From assembly GCA_964577935.1 (NCBI GenBank), contig CAZOAJ010000011.1, positions 1 to 64,000 on the forward strand: DNA of 64,000 nucleotides. The letters run 5' to 3'. Both the position numbers and the translations under genes were made by a program. This document shows, piece by piece, positions 17,841-26,365 of this stretch. The DNA comes from JABDGV01 sp964577935. GTDB lineage: Bacteria; Chlamydiota; Chlamydiia; Chlamydiales; FEN-1388. Under the pieces are notes generated by a model that saw only the letters and a program-made list of their open reading frames with translations, did not search any database and was not told where the DNA came from. Numbering within the stretch: position 1 is the stretch's first letter; each line of letters begins with the position of its first letter.

Positions 17841-18212
17841 TTAAAACTTGAGTCCAGAAGCTCGGGCGCTATCAGCAAGCTCTGCTAAGATTCCATGATA
17901 CTTGAAAGGACCTCGATCAAAGACTACTTCTTCGATTCCAAGTGCTTTCGCTTTCTCTGCAATCTTCTCGCCAATGACACGTGCCGAAGCCTTCGACTTC
18001 TTTGCGTTCTCTGTATCCCGTAGCTCTTTAGTGACAGTGGACATGCTTGCAAGCGTTACGCCTTGAGTGTCATCAATAAGCTGAGCATAGATGTGCTTAT
18101 TGCTTTTGACAACAGTCAGACGAGGACGCTGAGCGGATCCACGAATTTGCTTACGTACACGGAGAGCGCGCTTATGTTTTGCAACATTTGCTTTTAGTGT
18201 GCTACTTTCCAT
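17841..18212 (-). CDS. rplR: 50S ribosomal protein L18
   Basis: uL18, 123 aa, binds 5S rRNA. RLTVVKSNKHIYAQLIDD and the C-terminal FDRGPFKYHGILAELADSARASGL are family hallmarks. No good ribosome site is visible before the ATG, and a structured 145-bp gap separates it from rplF, unlike the tight spacing of its neighbours. Confidence 0.96.
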   Translation of the reverse strand: MESSTLKANVAKHKRALRVRKQIRGSAQRPRLTVVKSNKHIYAQLIDDTQGVTLASMSTVTKELRDTENAKKSKASARVIGEKIAEKAKALGIEEVVFDRGPFKYHGILAELADSARASGLKF

Positions 18213-18285
18213 CGCTCAAACTATCCGTATTTATCCCTTTCGGGAATTTCTACATATATATCTTGTACCGCGGGAGGATATCTTA

Positions 18286-18347
18286 GCCAACAACTGTAAT
18301 CACTTAATCGAGTGCATATTGCACTTAATTAACTACAGTTTATTGGC
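18286..18347 (-). promoter_or_regulatory. Long imperfect hairpin between rplF and rplR
   Basis: The outer stem pairs GCCAA (18286-18290) with TTGGC (18343-18347). The middle stem pairs AACTGTA (18292-18298) with TACAGTT (18334-18340). The inner stem is AGTGCA-TAT-TGCACT (18311-18325). No T-tract follows on the minus strand, so a translational or autoregulatory element fits better than a terminator. Confidence 0.4.
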
Positions 18348-18357
18348 CGAAACGTCC

Positions 18358-18906
18358 TTACTTCTTCGCGGATTTAGCAGCCTTACCAGCTTTTCGTCGT
18401 ACGTATTCATTGACGTAGCGGATACCTTTGCCTTGATAAGGCTCAGGAGGACGCTTCGCACGAATTTTAGCTGCAAATTCACCTACTGCCTGCTTGTCAG
18501 AACCCGATATAATAATAAGCGTGTTCTTCTCAACTTTTACTTGAAGTCCTTGTGGGATTTCTAGTTGAGTTGGATGAGAATAACCTACTTGCAGGTCTAC
18601 CATGTTACCTTGTACTGCAGCTCTATAGCCGACGCCGACCATCTCAAGTCTTTTCTCAAAGCCCTGAGATGCACCGATTACCATATTCTGAACTAATACT
18701 CTATACAATCCATGAAATGCGCCTGATTGACGATCAGTGCCTTCGACAGATACATGAGCATGTCCATCAACAATTTCAATTTTAATACCTGGGACGAGTG
18801 GTTGCTGGAGTGTGGCTTTTGTGCCTTTCACAACAACTAAATCATCTTTAACTTGCACTTCAACGCCCTTTGGAAGTGCAATAGGCAGTTTCCCTTTACG
18901 AGACAT
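18358..18906 (-). CDS. rplF: 50S ribosomal protein L6
   Basis: uL6, 182 aa, near the factor-binding site. The ATG at 18906 follows GGAGGTG closely and gives the typical MSRKGKLPIALP start; the longer frame to 18969 runs into rpsH. The C-terminal signature PPEPYQGKGIRYVNEYVRRKAGK is intact, and a Lys/Ala tail follows. Confidence 0.97.
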   Translation of the reverse strand: MSRKGKLPIALPKGVEVQVKDDLVVVKGTKATLQQPLVPGIKIEIVDGHAHVSVEGTDRQSGAFHGLYRVLVQNMVIGASQGFEKRLEMVGVGYRAAVQGNMVDLQVGYSHPTQLEIPQGLQVKVEKNTLIIISGSDKQAVGEFAAKIRAKRPPEPYQGKGIRYVNEYVRRKAGKAAKSAKK

Positions 18907-18916
18907 CCAACACCTC

Positions 18917-19315
18917 CTACCAGACCTTACAGAGCAGCTCACCACCCACTTTACGCTGTCTGGCTTCATTTCCAGTCATAACGCCTTGTGATGTGGTTAC
19001 AATGGCTATACCCATGCCATTGAAAATTCTTGGCATTTCTTCATATCCAACATAGAATCTACGACCTGGAGAAGAAATTCTTTCAAGGCCTCTGATAACA
19101 GACTGTCTGTCTTTTCCATATCGGAGATAGATTCGCATCATTGAAATGCCACCTTCAGATTTGACAATAAGGTGCTCAACATATCCCGAATCTTTCAATA
19201 CTTGGGCAAGAGATTGATTCATCTTGCTCCAGTTAACGTCAACATACTTATGTCGAGCACGTGTGGCGTTACGGATTCTCGTGAGAAAGTCTGCAATTGC
19301 ATCAGTTACGAACAT
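18917..19315 (-). CDS. rpsH: 30S ribosomal protein S8
   Basis: uS8, 132 aa. It binds 16S rRNA early, and in E. coli it represses the spc operon mRNA. VTDAIADFLTRIRNA at the start and GMGIAIVTTSQGVMTGNEA at the end are typical. rpsN (S14), usually between rplE and rpsH, is absent, as in Chlamydia. Confidence 0.97.
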   Translation of the reverse strand: MFVTDAIADFLTRIRNATRARHKYVDVNWSKMNQSLAQVLKDSGYVEHLIVKSEGGISMMRIYLRYGKDRQSVIRGLERISSPGRRFYVGYEEMPRIFNGMGIAIVTTSQGVMTGNEARQRKVGGELLCKVW

Positions 19316-19318
19316 ATC

Positions 19319-19897
19319 CTACACACCCTCAATATCTTGCCAATCTGGCACTACTACAGGAAGACCTTTAAATGGAAGGCCTAAAAGTCTTAAAAGCTCA
19401 ATGCACTCTTCGTCATTTACTGCGCTTGTTACAAAGGTAATATTCATACCTTGTGCGCGCTTAACGAGATCTAAATTGAGCTCGGGAAAGATCTGCTGAT
19501 CTTCCAAACCTAAACTATAGCAGCCGCGTCCATCGCCCTTGCTCGAAAAGCCGCGAAAGTCGCGGATTCGAGGAGCTGCGATGTTGCAAAATCGGTCTAC
19601 AAAGTCGTACATTCGCTTTCCACGAAGTGTAACTTTAAGACCAACCGGCTGTCCTTTGCGGAGCTTGAAGTTAGAGATCGCTTGCTTAGCCTTCGAAATG
19701 ATAGGCTTTTGACCAGCGATCAAGCTTAACTCTTGCACGCAATCTTGCATGGCGTTTTTATCTTTTGACGCCTCAGCGATTCCCATGCTGATCACGATTT
19801 TCTTAAGCCCAGGAACCATCATTTGGTTCTCGTACTTAAATCGATTGACCAGGTAGGGCTTTACCTTTTCGTGATATCGTTGCTTCAATCGTGACAT
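19319..19897 (-). CDS. rplE: 50S ribosomal protein L5
   Basis: uL5, 192 aa, binds 5S rRNA and contacts S13. PGLKKIVISMGIAEASKDK, AISNFKLRKGQPVGLKVTLRG and RDFRGFSSKGDGRGCYSLGL are typical. AAGGG lies 9 bases upstream of the ATG. It is about a dozen residues longer than the usual 180. Confidence 0.97.
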   Translation of the reverse strand: MSRLKQRYHEKVKPYLVNRFKYENQMMVPGLKKIVISMGIAEASKDKNAMQDCVQELSLIAGQKPIISKAKQAISNFKLRKGQPVGLKVTLRGKRMYDFVDRFCNIAAPRIRDFRGFSSKGDGRGCYSLGLEDQQIFPELNLDLVKRAQGMNITFVTSAVNDEECIELLRLLGLPFKGLPVVVPDWQDIEGV

Positions 19898-19909
19898 CGA
19901 GGGAAACCC

Positions 19910-20266
19910 TTACTTGACTGCTCTTCTGACCGATCGGAGAACTACTTTTTGACCATCTTTGTTGATGGAAACAAGTTCGCGTTCACCTTTATCGTTCATC
20001 TGAATTTTAACTTTTAACGGACGACCCTCATCATCACAAGGACGTACGTTTGAGATATGAATAGGCGCTTCTACCTCAACAAAACCACCTTTGGGGTTTT
20101 GTTGTGTAGCTTTTACCGCTTTTTTGCGGAGATTAATACCTTCAACCCAAACGGAATCATTACGATATGTTTTCACGATCCCGTGTTGTCCTTTCGCGCT
20201 ACCAGCAATCACGACTACGCGATCACCCGATCGGACCTTTTTTGTTCTCGCTTGAGATACTTGCAT
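19910..20266 (-). CDS. rplX: 50S ribosomal protein L24
   Basis: uL24, 118 aa, an early assembly protein. The KOW segment VRSGDRVVVIAGSAKGQHGIV and IHISNVRPCDDEGRP are diagnostic. AGAAGG lies about 10 bases before the ATG. Confidence 0.96.
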   Translation of the reverse strand: MQVSQARTKKVRSGDRVVVIAGSAKGQHGIVKTYRNDSVWVEGINLRKKAVKATQQNPKGGFVEVEAPIHISNVRPCDDEGRPLKVKIQMNDKGERELVSINKDGQKVVLRSVRRAVK

Positions 20267-20292
20267 GAGACTAGAACCTTCTCCAGTGCAAT

Positions 20293-20658
20293 TTAAATTA
20301 CCTCAGGTGCAAGGGAGCCAATTTTGGCATATCCTCGCTCCCGTACTTCACGTGCCACAGGGCCGAAAATACGAGTACCGCGGGGATTTCCCTTATCATC
20401 AATCAATACACAGCTGTTCGAATCAAACCTGAGGTAGCCGTCTTTTCGACGAATATATTTTTTTGTACGAACAATAACTGCTCGAACAACATCACCTTTC
20501 TTTACGCTCCCATCGGGCTCGGCATCCCGCACGGAGGCGATAATAACATCGCCAACACCAGCGTAACGACGCTTAGAACCGCGGAGGACTTTAAAGCACT
20601 TAACGACCTTTGCCCCCGAATTATCGGCAACTTTCAGTTGCGTCTCTTGCTGAATCAT
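20293..20658 (-). CDS. rplN: 50S ribosomal protein L14
   Basis: uL14, 121 aa from the ATG at 20658 (MIQQETQLKVADNSG), the standard family start; an upstream TTG overlaps the ribosome site. VADNSGAKVVKCFKVL and GDVIIASVRDAEPDGSVKKGDVV are typical. It lies beneath the GTPase-centre side of the large subunit. Confidence 0.97.
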   Translation of the reverse strand: MIQQETQLKVADNSGAKVVKCFKVLRGSKRRYAGVGDVIIASVRDAEPDGSVKKGDVVRAVIVRTKKYIRRKDGYLRFDSNSCVLIDDKGNPRGTRIFGPVAREVRERGYAKIGSLAPEVI

Positions 20659-20712
20659 ATTACAACTCAATTCCTCTTAAGGTCCGAACGCAAGGTTATT
20701 CACCCTTATGAA

Positions 20713-20994
20713 TTACAGTGCCTGAGCCGGTTGGCTCGGAGCAACTGAAACGACTCTCCAACATTTGAGCTTTGAAAGTGGTCTCGTCTCAACAATTTCA
20801 ACGATATCCCCTTCTTTCGCTCTCATCTCTTCATCATGAGCGTAGTACTTTTTAGAAGTCGACATGACTTTTCCGTACCGTTCATGGCGAATAGTTCTTG
20901 TCACTCGCACTACAACTGTTTTGTTCATTTTGTTTGAAACGACAACACCCTTGCGAGTTTTTCGTTGTCGTTTTATACCTTGCTGCTCGCTCAT
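20713..20994 (-). CDS. rpsQ: 30S ribosomal protein S17
   Basis: uS17, 93 aa from the ATG at 20994; a TTG at 21021 overlapping the rpmC stop is an alternative start. RKTRKGVVVSNKMNKTVVV and GDIVEIVETRPLSKLKCWRVV are diagnostic OB-fold segments. Confidence 0.94.
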   Translation of the reverse strand: MSEQQGIKRQRKTRKGVVVSNKMNKTVVVRVTRTIRHERYGKVMSTSKKYYAHDEEMRAKEGDIVEIVETRPLSKLKCWRVVSVAPSQPAQAL

Positions 20995-21017
20995 ATCAAA
21001 TGCTGCCACCAGATTCT

Positions 21018-21227
21018 TCAAATGCCTGTTGTTTCGAGCTCTTTTTCACGAAGAATAGTCTTCGCTTGAGCGATTTCTCGCTTAATAGCTCGGTTTGTAG
21101 AAGCAGACTTTGCTTCTTTATCCAACAGACGACGATTTTTCTCATCAAAGAGTTGCTTTTTGAGCTCACCAACTAATGTTAATAGCTCAGAATCACTTTT
21201 ATTTCGGAGCTTTTCTGCCTTTGCCAT
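21018..21227 (-). CDS. rpmC: 50S ribosomal protein L29
   Basis: uL29, 69 aa, at the exit tunnel. LRNKSDSELLTLVGELKKQLFDEK and the helical RAIKREIAQAKTILREKE are typical of the two-helix hairpin. AAGGAG precedes the ATG. Confidence 0.95.
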   Translation of the reverse strand: MAKAEKLRNKSDSELLTLVGELKKQLFDEKNRRLLDKEAKSASTNRAIKREIAQAKTILREKELETTGI

Positions 21228-21238
21228 ATATTAACTCC

Positions 21239-21658
21239 TTATACCCGCTCTACTCGCTCAACGAAGCGGGTCTTGAGCCCGAGCTTCGCTGCTGCTCTGC
21301 GAAGAGCATCTTGAGCGACGTCTCTAGGGACATTTCCAACTTCAAAAAGAACACGACCTGGGCGCACAGGAGCTACCCAATGATCAACGTTCCCTTTACC
21401 TTTACCCATTCGGGTTTCGAGCGGTTTTTGAGACACAGGCTTATCGGGAAAAACACGAATCCAGATTTTACCTCTACGGTTAAAAAATCTAGAAATCGCT
21501 ACTCGACAAGCTTCGATTTGTTGTGCCGTGATATAACCACGATCTAAAGCCTGCATACCGAAATCACCAAAATCGACAAAGTTTGCACTGGTAGAAATAC
21601 CAGAGAGACTTCCTTTTTGCATTTTTCGGTGCTTTGTCTTTTTGGGCATCAATGTCAT
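21239..21658 (-). CDS. rplP: 50S ribosomal protein L16
   Basis: uL16, up to 139 aa, near the A site. MPKKTKHRKMQKGSLSG, RVFPDKPVSQKPLETRMGKGKG and GRVLFEVGNVPRDVAQDALRRA are diagnostic. ATG 21658, TTG 21652 and ATG 21649 are all possible starts within three codons; the family pattern M-L-x-P-K does not settle it. Confidence 0.95.
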   Translation of the reverse strand: MTLMPKKTKHRKMQKGSLSGISTSANFVDFGDFGMQALDRGYITAQQIEACRVAISRFFNRRGKIWIRVFPDKPVSQKPLETRMGKGKGNVDHWVAPVRPGRVLFEVGNVPRDVAQDALRRAAAKLGLKTRFVERVERV

Positions 21659-21674
21659 ACCGATTTACCCCACC

Positions 21675-22400
21675 TTATGCTTGAGGAGCCGATTTTGCTT
21701 GTGCCGCCTTAGACGTTGAAGCTCCTTGAGCTTGAGCGCCTACTGAGTCGACAGTAGCAGAACGTCGAGTACTTTGTTGTAACTCGCCTCGATTAATCCA
21801 AACCTTTACACCGATAGAACCATATGTGGTTTCTGCTCGGCCATTAGCGAAATCAATATCAGCACGAAGTGTTTGAAGAGGAATTACACCATCTTTATAC
21901 CACTCACGGCGAGCAATTTCTGCTCCACCTAATCGACCTGACACCTGAACGCGGACACCGGCTCCGCCAGCTTCCATAACTCTTTGCATAGCTTGCTTCA
22001 AAGCTCGTCGAAATGGAATTCGACGTTCTAATTGTTTCGCAATGCCATCTGCAACGATTTTAGCGTCTAGATCAGGACGTTTGATTTCATCAACTTCGAT
22101 CCATACTTCTTTACCGGTCATCTTAGAAAGTTCGGCGCGTAGAACATCAATCTCGCTTCCTTTCTTTCCAATTACTAACCCTGGTCTAGCAGTATGAATG
22201 ACGACTTCAATTTTGTCACTCATTCTTCGCACTGTAATATGCGAAGTGCCTTGACAGCACGACTTGGTGATCAAAAACTCACGAATGAGCTTATCTTCAC
22301 CGAGAAGCGCGCCGAATTCTTGTTTGTTTGCATACCAGCGCGAAAGCCAATTCTTCTTAAGCGCGAGTCGAAATCCAACAGGATGTGTTTTCTGTCCCAT
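21675..22400 (-). CDS. rpsC: 30S ribosomal protein S3
   Basis: uS3, 241 aa, at the mRNA entry. It has the N-terminal MGQKTHPVGFRL, a KH domain with RPGLVIGKKGSEID, and the C-terminal domain GRLGGAEIARREWYKDG, PLQTLRADIDF. AGAGG lies 8 bases before the ATG. An Ala/Ser/Gln-rich tail of about 20 residues ends the protein. Confidence 0.97.
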   Translation of the reverse strand: MGQKTHPVGFRLALKKNWLSRWYANKQEFGALLGEDKLIREFLITKSCCQGTSHITVRRMSDKIEVVIHTARPGLVIGKKGSEIDVLRAELSKMTGKEVWIEVDEIKRPDLDAKIVADGIAKQLERRIPFRRALKQAMQRVMEAGGAGVRVQVSGRLGGAEIARREWYKDGVIPLQTLRADIDFANGRAETTYGSIGVKVWINRGELQQSTRRSATVDSVGAQAQGASTSKAAQAKSAPQA

Positions 22401-22411
22401 GTCAACTACCT

Positions 22412-22747
22412 CTACTGCGGGCTAAGGACAACTGTAAAATGGCTCGTCCGTTTTGTAATCGGATGCTTCATACCGCGACTTCTTGGCTTGGCGCGTTTCA
22501 TGTGAGGACCTTCGTCTACTCGAACCTCACCTACGATAAGCTGTTCTGCCCGATAATCGTGCTGCGATTCTGCATTAGCAAGAGCGCTTTGAAGCGTCTT
22601 GAGAAGCAGGCGACCGCCTTTTAATGCGCAATGTTCGAGCTGAAGGATTGCTTCTGGAACTTTCTTTCCTCTCATAAGCGCTGCGGCAAGTCTCGCTTTC
22701 CTCGGGCTGATCCGAACGAATCGTGTTTTTGCAGTAATTTGGATCAT
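22412..22747 (-). CDS. rplV: 50S ribosomal protein L22
   Basis: uL22, 111 aa, lines the exit tunnel. VRISPRKARLAAALMRGKKV and the C-terminal PRSRGMKHPITKRTSH with the following VVL are typical. AGGG lies 6 bases upstream. Confidence 0.97.
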   Translation of the reverse strand: MIQITAKTRFVRISPRKARLAAALMRGKKVPEAILQLEHCALKGGRLLLKTLQSALANAESQHDYRAEQLIVGEVRVDEGPHMKRAKPRSRGMKHPITKRTSHFTVVLSPQ

Positions 22748-22760
22748 GTTTAACCCTGTC

Positions 22761-23036
22761 TTATGTTGTGGCCGCTTTCTTCAGCGGATGACCCTTGAAG
22801 ACTCGAGTAGGAGCAAATTCCCCCATTCGATGCCCGACCATATTTTCACTAACGTATACTGTCATGAACTTACGGCCATTATGTACTTCGAATGTCATCC
22901 CGATCATTTCAGGAAGAATCATCGAACGACGAGACCAAGTTTTAACCGGTCTCTTGTCTTTTTTCTGACCTTGCTCAAGAACTTTTTTCTTAAGATGATG
23001 GTCCACGAAGGGACCTTTTTTCAACGACCTTGCCAT
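22761..23036 (-). CDS. rpsS: 30S ribosomal protein S19
   Basis: uS19, 91 aa. MARSLKKGPFVDHHL, VKTWSRRSMILPEMIG and VYVSENMVGHRMGEFAPTR are diagnostic. It starts 2 bp after the rplB stop. Confidence 0.97.
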   Translation of the reverse strand: MARSLKKGPFVDHHLKKKVLEQGQKKDKRPVKTWSRRSMILPEMIGMTFEVHNGRKFMTVYVSENMVGHRMGEFAPTRVFKGHPLKKAATT

Positions 23037-23038
23037 GG

Positions 23039-23881
23039 CTACTTGACCCTTCGATCCTTAATGATGAAACGAGATGAAACTTTACGTTTTCCTCGAGTTT
23101 TATACCCTTTCGTCTGCATCGCCCATGGAGTTTGAGGAATGTAGCCGTTATGTCTACCTTCTCCACCACCGTGTGGGTGATCAACTGGGTTCATAGCAGT
23201 ACCGCGAACAGTTGGACGAATACCTTGCCAGCGCATACGACCAGCTTTACCTTCGTTTCGTACATTGTGTTCCGGATTGGAAACAACGCCAAATGTTGCT
23301 CGGCACTCTTCATTGACCATGCGCATCTCTCCTGATGGGAGACGAATGGTTGCATAGCCGTTGTTACGACCCATAAGCTGAGCGGATAAACCTGCAGATC
23401 GTACAAGTTTCGCTCCCTTGCCTGGGATCATTTCAATATTGTGGATCGATGAGCCAATCGGCATGCACTTCAAGCGAGTAGCACTGCCAACTGTGAAGAT
23501 AGCGTGTTCATCAGATGAAACAACGACATCTCCAGCTTTAAGGCCATGAGGAGCAATAATATATCGCTTCTCACCATCTTCATAATTCAATAGCGCAAGA
23601 TACGCAGATCGGTTTGGATCATACTGCACTGAGTCGACACGAGCTTTAATGTCGAGCTTATCACGCTTAAAATCGATTGTTCTGATAAAGCGTTTGTGCC
23701 CGCCGCCTCTATGTCGGCAAGTAATATGACCGTTATTGTTCCGTCCGCCAGTACGCTTTTTAATAGTTAATAAAGCGCGCTCAGGAGGAACTGTCTTACC
23801 ATCAACACGAGTTAATTGCTCATGCGAGATAAGGACCAGTCTGCGGGTACCTGGAGTGATTGGTCGAAATGTTTTCAGCAT
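23039..23881 (-). CDS. rplB: 50S ribosomal protein L2
   Basis: uL2, 280 aa, a core protein near the peptidyl-transferase centre. The C-terminal NPVDHPHGGGEGRHNGYIP, including the conserved His, is intact. ITCRHRGGGHKRFIRTIDF and MNEECRATFG-like MVNEECRATFG segments match the family. Confidence 0.98.
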   Translation of the reverse strand: MLKTFRPITPGTRRLVLISHEQLTRVDGKTVPPERALLTIKKRTGGRNNNGHITCRHRGGGHKRFIRTIDFKRDKLDIKARVDSVQYDPNRSAYLALLNYEDGEKRYIIAPHGLKAGDVVVSSDEHAIFTVGSATRLKCMPIGSSIHNIEMIPGKGAKLVRSAGLSAQLMGRNNGYATIRLPSGEMRMVNEECRATFGVVSNPEHNVRNEGKAGRMRWQGIRPTVRGTAMNPVDHPHGGGEGRHNGYIPQTPWAMQTKGYKTRGKRKVSSRFIIKDRRVK

Positions 23882-23895
23882 ATGCGTCCCTGCAG

Positions 23896-24240
23896 TTACG
23901 AGTCAATCGAACAGCCTACTTCAAGTGTCACAATCGCTTTTTTCACAAGCGTGTCACGTCCCGGATTCATTCGGCCACGTCGATTGTACACTTTAGGCTT
24001 AACAAGTATGGTGTTGACATCAACAACACGCACATTTTTATCGCTATAAATTTTTTCTATGGCTTCTTTGATCTCAGGCTTAGTTGCTCCTGTATCGACC
24101 AAGAAGACATATTTCGGGTTCTCACAACGAGCTACACACTTATTGGAGGTCGCGTTCTTTAAGTTCTCAAGAACGGTTGCTTTTTCGGTGATGTGGCGTT
24201 GCTTTATTACATCATATGGGCTTTTTTGCATCGCTGACAC
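23896..24240 (-). CDS. rplW: 50S ribosomal protein L23
   Basis: uL23, 114 aa, docking site for trigger factor and SRP. SPYDVIKQRHITEKATVLENL and YVFLVDTGATKPEIKEAIEKIY are typical. VRVVDVNTILVKPKVYNRRG forms the rRNA-binding part. Confidence 0.96.
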   Translation of the reverse strand: MSAMQKSPYDVIKQRHITEKATVLENLKNATSNKCVARCENPKYVFLVDTGATKPEIKEAIEKIYSDKNVRVVDVNTILVKPKVYNRRGRMNPGRDTLVKKAIVTLEVGCSIDS

Positions 24241-24244
24241 TCCA

Positions 24245-24937
24245 TTAGTCCTTCAAGAGCCATTCTTGCAGCTCTATGAGCGCGCTTTCTGTGATGACGA
24301 GATCTTGTGCAATCATCACATCATAACCACTCATGTTGCAAACCAACATGAATCCGGCATAAGGAATGTTGCGCACACTTTTCTTAAAATTAGTATGGAT
24401 TTCTGAAGGAATGCTCACTTTCTGAGAAGCTCCAGGAAAACCAATCTCGACATATGAACCTTCGCCCAAAAATATTGTTTTTCCTGCAATTTCTGCTTTC
24501 TCCATGAAAGCAACAACTGCACGAGTTTTTGGGGTATCAATCTTCGTGCTATCAAGGACAACTACGCGTCCTTCACGAATTTTGTCCGCAATGAGAGAAC
24601 GAATAGCTGCGCGTTTTTCTCGAGCATTCATCTTCATTGACACGTCAAACTTTGGCTTCGGTCCAAACACACGTCCGCCACCCTTATACTGAGGCGCTAC
24701 AGTCGAACCTTGTCTGGATCGGCCTTGCCCTTTTTGAGGGTGTGGTTTTCTAGTTGTATGTTTAACTTCACTTCGAGTCTTGGTATTTGCCGACCATTGT
24801 CGAGCATTATATCGAAGCGCAATGATGTAGTCTTTTACTAATTGAGAATGAGCTTCAGCATCAACCAATGCTTGGTCAATCTTAACTTCACCAATTATTT
24901 GCCCATCTAAATTGTACTTCTTGAGCGTTGCAGTCAC
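24245..24937 (-). CDS. rplD: 50S ribosomal protein L4
   Basis: uL4, 230 aa from the GTG at 24937, which has AGGA 6 bases upstream; another GTG at 24955 lacks one. The extended-loop motif KPHPQKGQGRSRQGS and GGGRVFGPKPKFDVSMK are diagnostic. In E. coli L4 also represses its own operon; whether that occurs here is unknown. Confidence 0.95.
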   Translation of the reverse strand: MTATLKKYNLDGQIIGEVKIDQALVDAEAHSQLVKDYIIALRYNARQWSANTKTRSEVKHTTRKPHPQKGQGRSRQGSTVAPQYKGGGRVFGPKPKFDVSMKMNAREKRAAIRSLIADKIREGRVVVLDSTKIDTPKTRAVVAFMEKAEIAGKTIFLGEGSYVEIGFPGASQKVSIPSEIHTNFKKSVRNIPYAGFMLVCNMSGYDVMIAQDLVITESALIELQEWLLKD

Positions 24938-24958
24938 AGTCGATCCTCGCACCACAAG

Positions 24959-25648
24959 TTATTTCTTCTTCGTTGCTGTTTTTGGAGCTTTTTTAGGAAC
25001 TGCTTTCTTAGCTTCTGCAAGATAAACAACACCATTTTTTGCACCTGGAACCGCACCTTCTACAATCACTACGTTCTTTTCAGAGTCGACAGAAATAACA
25101 CGTAGCGACTGGACAGTTACCTGAACATCTCCCATATGGCTTGGTCGTGGACCACCTGGCAAACATCGACCTGGAGTCGATCGCATACCAGTAGAACCAG
25201 CATGACGGTGGAATCCAGAACCATGCGACGCAGGGCCGCCACTAAAACCATACTTCTTCATCACACCTTGATATCCCTTACCTTTGCTGGTACCAGTGAT
25301 ATCGACATGTGATGCACCCTCAAACTGGGTAACATCAAATTTTTGACCGATGCTATACGCATCAGTTCCATCAACACGGATTTCATACAAAAAGCGACGA
25401 GGAGCTACCCCAGCCTTTTTATAATGACCCAACAATTGCTTGGTGCACCGTTTTTCAACAGTTCGAGGATCTTTAGTTTTGACCTCGTCATAACCAAGTT
25501 GAATTGCTTGATAACCATCAACTTCTTGCGTCTTGATCTGCGTGATGACGCTTGGCTCGGCATGGATAACAGTGCAGGCGACTGGATTACCCTCCTGGTC
25601 GAACATCTGAATCATGCCGGCTTTTCTGCCCATCAACCTGCGAGCCAT
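24959..25648 (-). CDS. rplC: 50S ribosomal protein L3
   Basis: uL3, 229 aa. It has GRKAGMIQMFDQEGN at the N-terminus, the long-loop GGPASHGSGFHRHAGSTG with the glutamine-methylation-type region, and a Lys/Ala-rich tail. GAAGGAAG precedes the ATG. It is the first gene of the cluster; rpsJ is not upstream, matching chlamydial genomes where rpsJ lies elsewhere. Confidence 0.97.
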   Translation of the reverse strand: MARRLMGRKAGMIQMFDQEGNPVACTVIHAEPSVITQIKTQEVDGYQAIQLGYDEVKTKDPRTVEKRCTKQLLGHYKKAGVAPRRFLYEIRVDGTDAYSIGQKFDVTQFEGASHVDITGTSKGKGYQGVMKKYGFSGGPASHGSGFHRHAGSTGMRSTPGRCLPGGPRPSHMGDVQVTVQSLRVISVDSEKNVVIVEGAVPGAKNGVVYLAEAKKAVPKKAPKTATKKK

Positions 25649-25780
25649 ATTTCACTTCCTTCGATAGAGAACAGTCTGTTCTTCATACGCTGCCATCGTC
25701 ATGTATCTCATACATGCACTATGCAACACTTCATCATGAAATTCGCATAAACGAATTTCGAACTTAATCTTCGAATTTTT

Positions 25781-25861
25781 TTCGACTTAGAGTCGAATCC
25801 ATCTTTGACTATAACCCGGAATCTGCTCTCACCGCGCCTGAATTTTAAGGCTTGAGCGCGG
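25781..25861. repeat. Inverted repeats upstream of the ribosomal operon
   Basis: TTCGACT (25781-25787) pairs with AGTCGAA (25791-25797), and CCGCGC (25832-25837) with GCGCGG (25856-25861). They lie in the 261-bp gap between rplC and the 151-aa gene, so either may terminate the upstream gene or mark the operon promoter. No clear sigma-66 promoter was identified. Confidence 0.4.
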
Positions 25862-25909
25862 CATTATGCGATTCCGAAAACGTCGGTAAGAACTGAAACA
25901 GAGAGGCTA

Positions 25910-26365
25910 TCAAATGAGCTCTTTTTGCTCAACAACCATTTTGATGTTTTTCAATTTAGTTGCTTGTTTTTTTCTCGTACTTGTTCTTTGAGATAACCTC
26001 TTAGGGGATATTGATTTCATTTTTAATATTCTATCGTGAGTAACAATCAAATTCGAATCCCGTCGAATTTTTGTAGTAATAGGCACTAAAGAATGAATAT
26101 CATCCATCTCTAAAAGAATAAGTATATCTCGCACCTCTGCTCCTTGAGGAACACGGAATATTTTTTGTATACCCATGCCCTCAAACTCAACCCGCACCTC
26201 AGCCGTAAGCAGGTGTTCATAAAAACCACCCCATATGTTTTTTTCTTGATATTTGAATAACGCAATTCTCAAGAAAAGAGCTGATAGTGCCGCTAGGGCA
26301 GTGAGTAAAACTGCCCTTGAAAGAGTAATTCTTCTTACTTTCTCCACTCGGCTTTGTAAATCCAT
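25910..26365 (-). CDS. Single-span membrane protein with SLBB-like region
   Basis: A 151-aa protein of unknown function. Residues 16-37 form one membrane segment (LLTALAALSALFLRIALF). The following part, VEFEGMGIQKIFRVPQGAEV then RDILILLEM, resembles SLBB/ComEA-N-type beta-grasp domains in pattern only. The C-terminus is very basic (RLSQRTSTRKKQATKLKN). Its start overlaps the end of the Inc-like gene upstream by 31 bp, so translation is probably coupled. It lies between Cap1-position genes and rplC. Confidence 0.6.
   Translation of the reverse strand: MDLQSRVEKVRRITLSRAVLLTALAALSALFLRIALFKYQEKNIWGGFYEHLLTAEVRVEFEGMGIQKIFRVPQGAEVRDILILLEMDDIHSLVPITTKIRRDSNLIVTHDRILKMKSISPKRLSQRTSTRKKQATKLKNIKMVVEQKELI

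Noticed and set aside
25649..25909. Possible tRNA or small RNA in the GC-rich inverted repeat upstream of rplC
   Set aside because: No cloverleaf or T-loop motif could be laid out; only simple inverted repeats are present.
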